A DNA stretch of 8,277 nt from Flavobacterium sp. (GTDB taxonomy: Bacteria > Bacteroidota > Bacteroidia > Flavobacteriales > Flavobacteriaceae), in the NCBI RefSeq assembly GCF_003525665.1, contig NZ_DQDX01000188.1:15512-23788 (forward strand), given 5' to 3'. The translations under genes were made by a program, and so were the position numbers. Numbering within the stretch: position 1 is the first letter of the stretch; every line of letters begins with the position of its first letter. The notes beneath the pieces were generated by a model. That model worked only from the letters and a program-made list of their open reading frames with translations, did not search any database and was not told the origin of the DNA. Below, one piece after another: positions 1-5,905 of this stretch.

Positions 1-735
1 TAAATTTGTCTTATCAGATAATTTAAATTGTCCATAAAAATTATTGAAATACCTCCATTTTCTATCAAAATCGGGTTGCTCATTTCCGGCATAAGTACTC
101 CAATTCAAAGTCGTTTTTCCACTTGGTTTGTAAGTAATTTGAGTTCCAAAAGCTGGCGTTTGATTACCATCAATCTTTTGAATGCGTTGCCAACCGTTCA
201 AATACATCGCTGCCAAATACCATTTTTCCGATTTAGAAGTGTATCCAATTTTGGCTCCAGCTTCATAATAAGGAGAATTATCAGCCAAAATACTTCGGGT
301 TAAAGTTGGACAATCTTTACCAATTGCACTTTCAAAACCAATGTGCGAAGGCATAATTCCGGCATCAACCCACAAATTATGTTTCGATGAAATTTTCACA
401 CCAATGTTGGCTTCAAAAACATTTCTCAGCAAATCTTGCTCTGCAGCCAAATTATATTCGGCATAAGTTCCAGCCATAATTGCTAAATTTCCGCGTACGT
501 TATCTTTTGCATAATTTACTTTTGCAAAACCTAAATTCAGGTTCAACTCGTTGTGCTTGTTGTGGCTGTAAATAAATCCAGGACGAACGTGATTATCCGG
601 ATTTCCAAAATCATAACTGTAATACGTTTCAACATATCCCGAAAACGTCAACGGACTTTTCTCTTTTGCTACTTCTTGAGCATTAACCGTTGTAAATCCA
701 AATGCTATAAGAGCAGTAAATACTATTTTTTTCAT
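1..735 (-). CDS. Outer-membrane beta-barrel porin, N-terminal part (runs off left edge)
   Basis: Seen: an open frame of 245 codons from ATG at 735 to the left edge with no stop, so the C-terminus is missing. Residues 1-19 are a textbook Sec signal peptide (MKKIVFTALIAFGF, then VNA before Q20-E21, a likely signal peptidase I site). The mature part opens with SGYVETYYSYDFGNP and continues with alternating polar/hydrophobic, aromatic-rich strands (for example WYLAAMYLNGW, TTLNWSTYAGN), as expected of a transmembrane beta-barrel. Known: Bacteroidota kdp operons often carry a gene annotated 'porin' (putative beta-barrel porin-2/OmpL-like group) after kdpC; I place it there from its look and context, not from a search. 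Inferred: a channel letting K+ or other solutes cross the outer membrane under K+ limitation. It starts 60 nt after the kdpC stop on the same strand, with a strong palindrome between, so it may be expressed at a different level from kdpABC. No SD motif precedes the ATG; the leader is A-rich. Confidence 0.85.
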   Translation of the reverse strand, partial: MKKIVFTALIAFGFTTVNAQEVAKEKSPLTFSGYVETYYSYDFGNPDNHVRPGFIYSHNKHNELNLNLGFAKVNYAKDNVRGNLAIMAGTYAEYNLAAEQDLLRNVFEANIGVKISSKHNLWVDAGIMPSHIGFESAIGKDCPTLTRSILADNSPYYEAGAKIGYTSKSEKWYLAAMYLNGWQRIQKIDGNQTPAFGTQITYKPSGKTTLNWSTYAGNEQPDFDRKWRYFNNFYGQFKLSDKTNL

Positions 736-754
736 TTTATTTAATTATTATTTC

Positions 755-787
755 AACTCCGTCAGAGTTTAAAACTCTGACGGAGTT
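755..787. repeat. Perfect palindrome between kdpC and the porin gene
   Basis: Seen: arms AACTCCGTCAGAGTTT (755-770) and AAACTCTGACGGAGTT (772-787) are exact reverse complements around one centre base. As RNA it would form a stem of at least 13 bp with a loop of about 7 nt. It begins 8 nt after the kdpC stop and ends 19 nt before the porin ATG. Neither side has a run of T, so it is not a classical intrinsic terminator. It may be a processing or mRNA-stabilising hairpin that separates kdpC from porin expression, or a copy of a dispersed REP-like intergenic repeat. I recall similar palindromes being frequent in Flavobacteriaceae genomes but cannot verify this here. Confidence 0.85.
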
Positions 788-795
788 ATATAAAA

Positions 796-1356
796 CTATT
801 TTAATTTATCTAATTCAATATTCAATTGTAGAACATTTATTTTTTCTGTTCCAAACATTCCTAAAAGTGGTTTTTTTGTATTTTTCTGAATCACTTCCAA
901 CACTTTATCTTCCGAAATTTTTCTACCTTCAGCAATACGTTTCGCCTGTATTTTTGAACCTTGAACTGAAATATTTGGATCCAATCCACTTCCAGAAGCG
1001 GTAACCATATCAGCAGGAATATCCGATTTATTTAAATACGGATGCGCTAATAATAACGTATCAATTCTTTTTTGTACCACAGCCAAATAATCGGCATTGC
1101 TTGGTCCTTTATTGCTTCCGGCACTTCCAGCAGCATTATAATCTACTGCCGATGGTCGTCCCCAAAAGTAATTCGATTTATCGAATTTCTGACCAATTTT
1201 TTGGTAACCTACTACTTTTCCGTTTACAGAAATAGTTTCGCCCTTTCCGCTATTTGGTGCTAATTGAGCAATTCCGTAAATCGCTAACGGATAAATTACC
1301 GCTAATAAAACCCCCAATAAAACTGTTAATTTTACTATTGAGAATATATTTTTCAT
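796..1356 (-). CDS. kdpC: K+-transporting ATPase subunit C
   Basis: KdpC is the small single-pass subunit of the KdpFABC potassium pump in the inner membrane, with a periplasmic domain; its exact mechanistic role is debated (stabilising the complex, aiding K+ entry or affinity). Seen: 186 residues, close to the roughly 190 of E. coli KdpC. One hydrophobic segment lies at about 8-30, followed by the periplasmic domain. Family motifs are present: YFWGRPSA (63-70), GPSNADY (84-90), TASGSGLDPNIS (119-130) and a C-terminal LQLNIELD (176-183). The ATG at 1356 places the membrane segment at the N-terminus as in the family, with TAG as stop. It lies 48 nt after kdpB, a wider gap than the 10 nt between kdpA and kdpB, and 60 nt before the porin gene. 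It appears intact. Confidence 0.98.
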   Translation of the reverse strand: MKNIFSIVKLTVLLGVLLAVIYPLAIYGIAQLAPNSGKGETISVNGKVVGYQKIGQKFDKSNYFWGRPSAVDYNAAGSAGSNKGPSNADYLAVVQKRIDTLLLAHPYLNKSDIPADMVTASGSGLDPNISVQGSKIQAKRIAEGRKISEDKVLEVIQKNTKKPLLGMFGTEKINVLQLNIELDKLK

Positions 1357-1404
1357 TTTTTTATTTTAAAATTATTTACAAAACCTTTCATATTTACATA
1401 CTAT

Positions 1405-3438
1405 TTATATGAATAATGCAACTATCATATCAATCAATTTAATTCCTATAAACGGAATAATCAATCCGCCTAATCCATAAATTAATAAATTTCTTTTTAG
1501 GATTGCACTTGCACCAATTGGCTTATAATCAACGCCTCGTAAAGCTAATGGAATTAATATCGGAATAATAATTGCATTAAAAATCACTGCAGATAAAATG
1601 GCACTTTCTGGACTGTGCAAACGCATAATATTTAAACCTTGTAATGCTGGAATCGCTGTAATAAAAAGCGCAGGAACAATAGCAAAATACTTCGCTACGT
1701 CATTCGCAATCGAGAACGTAGTTAAAGTTCCTCTAGTCATCAATAACTGTTTTCCAATTTCTATAATTTCAATTAACTTAGTGGGATCATTATCCAAATC
1801 GACCATGTTTCCTGCTTCTTTTGCCGCTTGAGTTCCACTATTCATAGCAACACCAACATTTGCTTGAGCAAGAGCAGGCGCATCATTGGTACCATCGCCC
1901 ATCATCGCTACCAGTTTACCCATTTGTTGCTCATTCTTAATGTAGTTCATTTTATCCTCAGGTTTCGCTTCGGCAATAAAATCATCAACACCAGCAGCTT
2001 CAGCAATAAATTTGGCAGTCAAAGGATTATCTCCGGTAACCATTACCGTTTTTACACCCATTTTACGCAAACGTTCAAAACGTTCTTTCATTCCAGTTTT
2101 AATGATATCTTGCAATTCGATAACACCTTGAACCTGACTGTTTTTAATAACAACTAATGGCGTTCCTCCTTGAGATGAAATCGCAATAACTCGTTGAGCG
2201 GTATCTTCTGGAAAGGCATTTCCTGCTTGAAGTGATATATTTTTTGCAGCATCTTGAGCACCTTTTCTGATGTTGGTTCCATCTTTTAAAACCACTCCAG
2301 AAGTTCTGGTTTCGGCAGTAAATTTGATTAAAGTTGCTCCTTCAATAGATAATTTTTGTGAAACATTTAGTCCTGCTAATTCTACAATACTTTTACCTTC
2401 AGGAGTATCATCGGCAAGAGAACTCAATACAGCCGAATTTATAAAATCATCTTGAGAAACTCCATTTGCAGGATAAAAATTCGTTGCTTTTCTGTTTCCA
2501 ATAGTAATTGTACCTGTTTTATCCAAAAGTAAAACATCAATATCACCAGCAGTTTCCACCGCTTTTCCCGATTTGGTAATTACATTAGCTCGCAACGCTC
2601 TGTCCATTCCTGCAATTCCGATGGCTGATAATAATCCACCAATAGTTGTTGGAATCAAACATACAAAAAGAGAAATAAAAGCAGCAATAGTTATTGGTGC
2701 ATTGGCATAATCTGCAAATGGTTTTAAGGTAACACAAACGATAACAAATATTAAAGTAAAGGCAGCTAATAGAATTGTCAATGCAATTTCGTTTGGTGTT
2801 TTTTGACGACTTGCACCTTCAACCAAGGCAATCATTTTATCAAGAAAACTTTCGCCAGGTTCGTTGGTAACAATAACTTTAATTTTATCCGATAAAACTT
2901 TTGTTCCACCAGTTACTGACGATTTATCGCCTCCAGCTTCTCGAATTACAGGAGCACTTTCTCCAGTAATGGCACTTTCATCAATTGTGGCCAATCCTTC
3001 AATGATTTCGCCATCGGTTGCAATTAAATCGCCTGCTTCGCATACAAAAATAGCACCTTTCTTTAATTCAGAAGAACTGATATTTTTAATTTCTCCATTT
3101 GGTAAAACTTGTCGTGCTGGAGTTTCTTCTCTAGTTTTTCTTAAACTATCGGCTTGTGCTTTTCCTCTGGCTTCTGCAATTGCTTCGGCAAAATTGGCAA
3201 ACAAAAGCGTTACTAATAGGATAAGAAAAACCAAGAAATTGTATCCAAAACTACCTTCGCCTTGTGCGCCAAATAATATGGAAATACACACAACAAACAT
3301 GATTGCTGTTCCAATTTCAACGGTAAACATTACCGGATTTTTAAACATAATTCTTGGATTAAGCTTTACAAAAGATTGCACTAGCGCATCTTTTACTTGC
3401 TTACTCTCAAACAATGATGTGGATTTATTGTTAGTCAT
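1405..3438 (-). CDS. kdpB: K+-transporting ATPase subunit B (P-type ATPase)
   Basis: KdpB is the catalytic P-type ATPase subunit: it hydrolyses ATP through a phospho-aspartate intermediate to drive K+ uptake through KdpA. Seen: 677 residues, the usual length, with all catalytic motifs: TGES in the actuator domain (158-161), the phosphorylation motif DKTGT with D306, nucleotide-domain KGA (392-394), TGD (468-470) and GDGTNDA (514-520). The membrane charge pair on the helix following the P domain, NDVAKYF, has D580 and K583, matching E. coli D583/K586, residues linked to coupling with KdpA. S161 in TGES corresponds to E. coli Ser162, the site of inhibitory phosphorylation at high K+, so that control could also operate here (inference). 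Membrane helices are visible at about 36-57, 66-86, 217-237, 249-276, 574-600 and 610-633, with a last one near 648-676. It starts 10 nt after the kdpA stop. It looks complete and functional. Confidence 0.99.
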   Translation of the reverse strand: MTNNKSTSLFESKQVKDALVQSFVKLNPRIMFKNPVMFTVEIGTAIMFVVCISILFGAQGEGSFGYNFLVFLILLVTLLFANFAEAIAEARGKAQADSLRKTREETPARQVLPNGEIKNISSSELKKGAIFVCEAGDLIATDGEIIEGLATIDESAITGESAPVIREAGGDKSSVTGGTKVLSDKIKVIVTNEPGESFLDKMIALVEGASRQKTPNEIALTILLAAFTLIFVIVCVTLKPFADYANAPITIAAFISLFVCLIPTTIGGLLSAIGIAGMDRALRANVITKSGKAVETAGDIDVLLLDKTGTITIGNRKATNFYPANGVSQDDFINSAVLSSLADDTPEGKSIVELAGLNVSQKLSIEGATLIKFTAETRTSGVVLKDGTNIRKGAQDAAKNISLQAGNAFPEDTAQRVIAISSQGGTPLVVIKNSQVQGVIELQDIIKTGMKERFERLRKMGVKTVMVTGDNPLTAKFIAEAAGVDDFIAEAKPEDKMNYIKNEQQMGKLVAMMGDGTNDAPALAQANVGVAMNSGTQAAKEAGNMVDLDNDPTKLIEIIEIGKQLLMTRGTLTTFSIANDVAKYFAIVPALFITAIPALQGLNIMRLHSPESAILSAVIFNAIIIPILIPLALRGVDYKPIGASAILKRNLLIYGLGGLIIPFIGIKLIDMIVALFI

Positions 3439-3448
3439 TTTTATAAAT

Positions 3449-5170
3449 TTATTTTAATGAAAAATATTCTGCTAATGGTCCTAAAGCCAAAGCTGGGAAG
3501 AAAGACAATGCAGCGATAATCGCGATTACTGCAAAAACCATTATACCAAAAATAGTGGTATCTGTTTTTAAAGTTCCTGCACTTTCTGGAATGTATTTCT
3601 TGTTGGCAAGTAATCCTGCTATTGCTAAAGGTCCGATAATTGGTAAAAATCTACTCAACAATAAAACAATTCCTGTAGTGATGTTCCAAAACGGATTGTT
3701 GTCAGCTAAACCTTCAAAACCTGAACCATTATTGGCTGCACTTGAAGTATATTCGTATAACATTTCTGAAAATCCGTGAAAACCAGGATTATTTAACCAG
3801 CCAGTTGCATTACCGTTAAACCAATAACCCATTGCGGTATCGTTGGCAGCAAAATAGGAAGATAATGCCGTTCCAGATAATATCAAAAATGGATGAAGTA
3901 TGGCAATAAATGCTGCAATTTTTACTTCACGAGCTTCTATTTTCTTTCCTAAAAATTCTGGTGTTCTTCCTACCATTAAACCAGATATAAATACGGCAAG
4001 AATAATAAAAATATAGAAATTGAGCCATCCAACGCCACAACCGCCATAAAAAGCATTAATCATCATCGACAAAAGTTGCATCGATCCTGAAACAGGCATC
4101 GAACTATCGTGCATACTATTTACAGAACCTGTGGAAATTACAGTAGTCGCAATACTCCAAAAACCTGACATTGCTGATCCAAATCGAACTTCCTTACCTT
4201 CCATAGCTCCAGTTGCTTGGGTAATTCCCATTTTTTCGATAGCGGGATTTCCATTGATTTCACTAATTACTGTAGGAATCACTAAAAGTAGAAATCCCAC
4301 AGTCATTACTCCAAAAACAACATAGGAAAATTTGCGTTTTTTCAGGAAAAATCCTAATGCAAAAATCATCGCAAATGGGATAATTAATTGTGCCCAAAGT
4401 TCAACAGCACAAGAAAAATAACTAGGATTTTCTAACGGATGTGCCGAGTTTGCTCCAAAAAATCCTCCACCATTGGTTCCTATATGCTTGATAGCGATAA
4501 ATGCAGCGGCTGGTCCACGAGAAACTTCAACTTGATCACCTTGTAAAGTAGTAATTGCATCTTTTCCTTCGAATGTCATTGGTGTTCCGCTAAATAATAA
4601 CGCTACAGCAACAACAGCAGCAAGTGGTAATAAAATACGAGTACAACTTTTAATGAAAAAATTATAAAAATTTCCTAATCTATCACTAGTTCTTTCTTTC
4701 ATGGCAGTAAAAACCATCGCTGCAGCTGCAATTCCTACCGCAGCAGAAACAAATTGCAAAAACATCAAAAACATTTGCGATAAATAGGATACACCGCTTT
4801 CGCCCGAATAATGTTGTAAATTACAATTTACAAGGAAAGAAATGGCGGTATTAAATGCCAAATCTGGCGTCATGTTTGGGTTATTGTCTGGATTTAAAAA
4901 TAGTGATCCTTGAAATAATAAAATAAAAAAGCAAAGAAAGAACCAAACCATATTTATACTTAAAAGTGCTTTTAAGTGTTGCTTCCAGTTCATTTCTTCA
5001 GTAGAATTGATTCCGCTGATTTTGAAAATAAATTTTTCAATTGGATTGAAAATTGGGTCAAGTAACGTCTTATCGCCAGTAAAAACTTTAGCAATATACT
5101 TTCCGATTGGAATGGCTAAAATAATGGTGATGATAAAAATACTGATGACGCCTAATAGTTCTGTATTCAT
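3449..5170 (-). CDS. kdpA: K+-transporting ATPase subunit A (K+-selective channel-like subunit)
   Basis: KdpA binds and passes K+ in the inner membrane; it belongs to the superfamily of K+ transporters with four pseudo-repeats each carrying a selectivity-filter loop. Seen: 573 residues, slightly longer than E. coli KdpA (about 557), with all four loops: NCNLQHYSGE (115-124), GTNGGGFFGANSAHPLENP (231-249), TGSVNSMHDS (347-356) and YTSSAANNGSGF (474-485). Q119 aligns with E. coli Q116, a residue whose change lowers K+ affinity. The first loop differs from the E. coli form (NTNWQ), having Cys and Leu at the T and W positions; I believe this is usual in Bacteroidota. About ten hydrophobic helices are visible. 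The ATG at 5170 fits the N-terminal first helix (MNTELLGVISIFIITIILAI). It follows kdpF by 20 nt and precedes kdpB by 10 nt, so it is a core operon gene. Confidence 0.99.
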   Translation of the reverse strand: MNTELLGVISIFIITIILAIPIGKYIAKVFTGDKTLLDPIFNPIEKFIFKISGINSTEEMNWKQHLKALLSINMVWFFLCFFILLFQGSLFLNPDNNPNMTPDLAFNTAISFLVNCNLQHYSGESGVSYLSQMFLMFLQFVSAAVGIAAAAMVFTAMKERTSDRLGNFYNFFIKSCTRILLPLAAVVAVALLFSGTPMTFEGKDAITTLQGDQVEVSRGPAAAFIAIKHIGTNGGGFFGANSAHPLENPSYFSCAVELWAQLIIPFAMIFALGFFLKKRKFSYVVFGVMTVGFLLLVIPTVISEINGNPAIEKMGITQATGAMEGKEVRFGSAMSGFWSIATTVISTGSVNSMHDSSMPVSGSMQLLSMMINAFYGGCGVGWLNFYIFIILAVFISGLMVGRTPEFLGKKIEAREVKIAAFIAILHPFLILSGTALSSYFAANDTAMGYWFNGNATGWLNNPGFHGFSEMLYEYTSSAANNGSGFEGLADNNPFWNITTGIVLLLSRFLPIIGPLAIAGLLANKKYIPESAGTLKTDTTIFGIMVFAVIAIIAALSFFPALALGPLAEYFSLK

Positions 5171-5190
5171 AAAAAAATAATTTAATGGAG

Positions 5191-5268
5191 TTAAAATTTT
5201 TCAGGTTTAATTAATACATAAACCAAATACCCAAAAACGAGTAATGCGACGATAAATAGTACAATCAT
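5191..5268 (-). CDS. kdpF: K+-transporting ATPase subunit F (25-residue membrane peptide)
   Basis: KdpF is a tiny one-helix subunit that stabilises the KdpFABC complex. Seen by hand translation: ATG at 5268, 25 codons, TAA at 5193-5191. The peptide has a hydrophobic stretch at residues 2-20 and the C-terminal half GYLVYVLIKPEKF, very close to E. coli KdpF (GYLVYALINAEAF as I remember it). This match plus its position 20 nt ahead of kdpA make the assignment firm. The positively charged tail after the helix suggests the N-terminus outside and the C-terminus in the cytoplasm. It starts 3 nt after the stop of another small membrane ORF (5272-5358), so the two may be translationally coupled. It is short enough for gene finders to miss. 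Confidence 0.93.
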   Translation of the reverse strand: MIVLFIVALLVFGYLVYVLIKPEKF

Positions 5269-5271
5269 GAT

Positions 5272-5358
5272 TTAGATTTTTTCGAAGAATTCGACAGTTT
5301 TAAAACAAATCGCAAACAGCAAAACAGCTAATGCGAGTAACAGAATAGTGATAATCAT
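5272..5358 (-). CDS. Uncharacterised 28-residue single-pass membrane peptide upstream of kdpF
   Basis: Seen by hand translation: ATG at 5358, 28 codons, TAA at 5274-5272. The N-terminal 19 residues (MIITILLLALAVLLFAICF) form one uninterrupted hydrophobic helix, followed by the charged, probably amphipathic tail KTVEFFEKI. It lies 20 nt after the DUF7674-like gene and only 3 nt before kdpF, on the same strand, filling what would otherwise be an unexplained gap in a compact operon. Its size, layout (helix then Lys-containing tail) and position resemble KdpF, but the sequence is not clearly homologous: it lacks the GYLVY-I-PE signature that the next ORF has. Inferred: a second small membrane subunit or regulator of the Kdp pump, inserted in the same orientation as KdpF. 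The alternative is a chance ORF; a long hydrophobic run in the right phase and spacing argues against that but does not settle it. No SD is seen; an A-rich tract precedes the ATG. Confidence 0.6.
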   Translation of the reverse strand: MIITILLLALAVLLFAICFKTVEFFEKI

Positions 5359-5378
5359 ATAAAAAAAATTAGGTTAAA

Positions 5379-5660
5379 TTAAACTCCAGAGGCATTGATT
5401 TGCTTAAGATATTCTGCTTTAAGCGATTGAGGAAAGAGATTGGAAATACTGCAATGGCGCAATTCCATGAAAGTAGAAACCGAGAAAACGTAAACGTTAG
5501 CAATAGCGTTTTTGGTTTCGTAACTTCCTGTGGCAAATAATTGTTCGGCAATTGCCAAGCATTTTTTGGCTCTTACAATGTTACCAGAAATGATGGCTGA
5601 TTTTGTAATCTCAGCAAAGCGTTCGGCTTGTTTGTAAATGGTAGTAACTTGATTTTTCAT
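5379..5660 (-). CDS. Small helical protein at head of kdp operon (probably DUF7674 family)
   Basis: Seen: 93 residues, no signal peptide or membrane segment, so probably cytoplasmic. Predicted mostly alpha-helical: helix about 3-24 (QVTTIYKQAERFAEITKSAI), a turn at SGN (25-27), helix about 28-43 (VRAKKCLAIAEQLFATG), helix about 47-68 (ETKNAIANVYVFSVSTFMEL), then CSISNLFPQSLKAEYLKQI. The repeat-like helix pairs resemble TPR folds. It has Cys at 34 and 70 but no CxxC. The start at 5660 follows the only long non-coding stretch; the stop is 20 nt before the next small ORF. I recall similar short proteins, named DUF7674, next to kdp genes in Bacteroidota; function unknown. As the first gene after the control region and co-directional with kdpFABC, it is probably co-expressed with the pump. 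A helical adaptor or regulator of Kdp assembly or activity is possible but unproven. Confidence 0.8.
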   Translation of the reverse strand: MKNQVTTIYKQAERFAEITKSAIISGNIVRAKKCLAIAEQLFATGSYETKNAIANVYVFSVSTFMELRHCSISNLFPQSLKAEYLKQINASGV

Positions 5661-5695
5661 GTGTATTTATTATTTGATTTTTAATGGAACATGGT

Positions 5696-5738
5696 ATCGC
5701 CATTAACCAAATCAAATATCAAGTTGAGAAATGGCGAT
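5696..5738 (-). promoter_or_regulatory. Long-range inverted repeat, possible 5' UTR stem-loop
   Basis: Seen: ATCGCCATT at 5696-5704 and AATGGCGAT at 5730-5738 are exact reverse complements separated by 25 nt. If transcribed as part of the kdp leader, it would form a 9-bp stem ending 35 nt before the ATG at 5660. ATGG (5691-5694) can also pair with CCAT (5700-5703), giving a smaller competing hairpin. This may be a regulatory leader structure or chance. Confidence 0.35.
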
Positions 5739-5770
5739 TTCATTGTGAATGAATTTTTATGTTCATTCAC
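5739..5770. promoter_or_regulatory. Three-box operator-like inverted repeats upstream of the kdp operon
   Basis: Seen: TTCATT (5739-5744), AATGAA (5748-5753) and TTCATT (5762-5767). Boxes 1 and 2 make a perfect 6-bp inverted repeat with a 3-nt centre. Boxes 2 and 3 extend to a perfect 9-bp inverted repeat, GTGAATGAA (5745-5753) and TTCATTCAC (5762-5770), with an 8-nt centre. Repeated dyads like this are typical binding sites for dimeric regulators. Inferred: a site for the NtrC-type regulator encoded upstream at 6974-8277, or for another regulator. It lies 79-110 nt upstream of the first operon start codon. Confidence 0.5.
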
Positions 5771-5774
5771 CTAA

Positions 5775-5792
5775 TGCCAAAAGTTGTTCCAA
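5775..5792 (-). promoter_or_regulatory. Weak sigma-54-like promoter candidate for kdp operon
   Basis: Read on the minus strand, TTGGAACAACTTTTGGCA resembles the sigma-54 -24/-12 consensus (TTGGCAC, then TTGC): the GG of the -24 element is present, but at the exact 12-bp phase the -12 element reads GG instead of GC, with GC one base further. It was sought because the neighbouring regulator is a sigma-54 activator. Transcription would begin near 5764, inside the box cluster, giving a leader of about 104 nt. Low confidence. Confidence 0.22.
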
Positions 5793-5859
5793 TAAATTAA
5801 AAATTATGTAAGGTGCTGTGATAGTTAATTTTATGACTAGCATACCAAAAATTAGGCAT

Positions 5860-5883
5860 AAAAAAACCTATCAAAATGATAGG
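5860..5883 (-). terminator. Intrinsic terminator after the DUF389 gene
   Basis: On the minus strand the RNA reads CCTATCA, loop TTT, TGATAGG, then seven U (positions 5866-5860): a 7-bp stem directly followed by a U-run. It starts 22 nt after the DUF389 stop. It separates the regulator-DUF389 transcript from the kdp operon, implying that kdp has its own promoter. Confidence 0.85.
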
Positions 5884-5905
5884 CTTTTATCAAAATAAGA
5901 AGTTT

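Larger units (their letters stand above)
5661..5859 (-). promoter_or_regulatory. kdp operon control region
   Basis: This is the non-coding stretch between the terminator after the DUF389 gene and the first gene of the kdp operon, so the kdp promoter should lie here. Seen: a cluster of three TTCATT/AATGAA boxes (5739-5770), a 9-bp inverted repeat with 25-nt spacing (5696-5738), and a sigma-54-like site (5775-5792), listed separately. I found no good match to the Bacteroidota housekeeping promoter (TTTG, then TAnnTTTG about 19 bp later) on the minus strand. The final 26 nt before the ATG are AT-rich with no SD motif. I saw no recognisable riboswitch. Confidence 0.6.

Noticed and set aside
28..303. 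91-codon plus-strand ORF at the left end
   Set aside because: Antisense to the porin, whose signal peptide and beta-strand pattern support the minus strand.
755..787. Intrinsic terminator between kdpC and porin
   Set aside because: The stem is strong but no T-run follows on either strand, so it is listed as a palindromic repeat instead.
2864..3457. 197-codon plus-strand ORF
   Set aside because: It lies antisense to the N-terminal part of kdpB, whose P-type ATPase motifs fix the true frame; it has no recognisable domain.
5369..5551. 60-codon minus-strand ORF
   Set aside because: It overlaps the DUF7674-like gene in another frame, begins inside it and has no coherent protein character; the 93-residue frame fits the operon better.
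5661..5859. Riboswitch or housekeeping promoter in the kdp leader
   Set aside because: No known riboswitch core was recognised, and the nearest TTTG/TAnnTTTG pairings on the minus strand have several mismatches.
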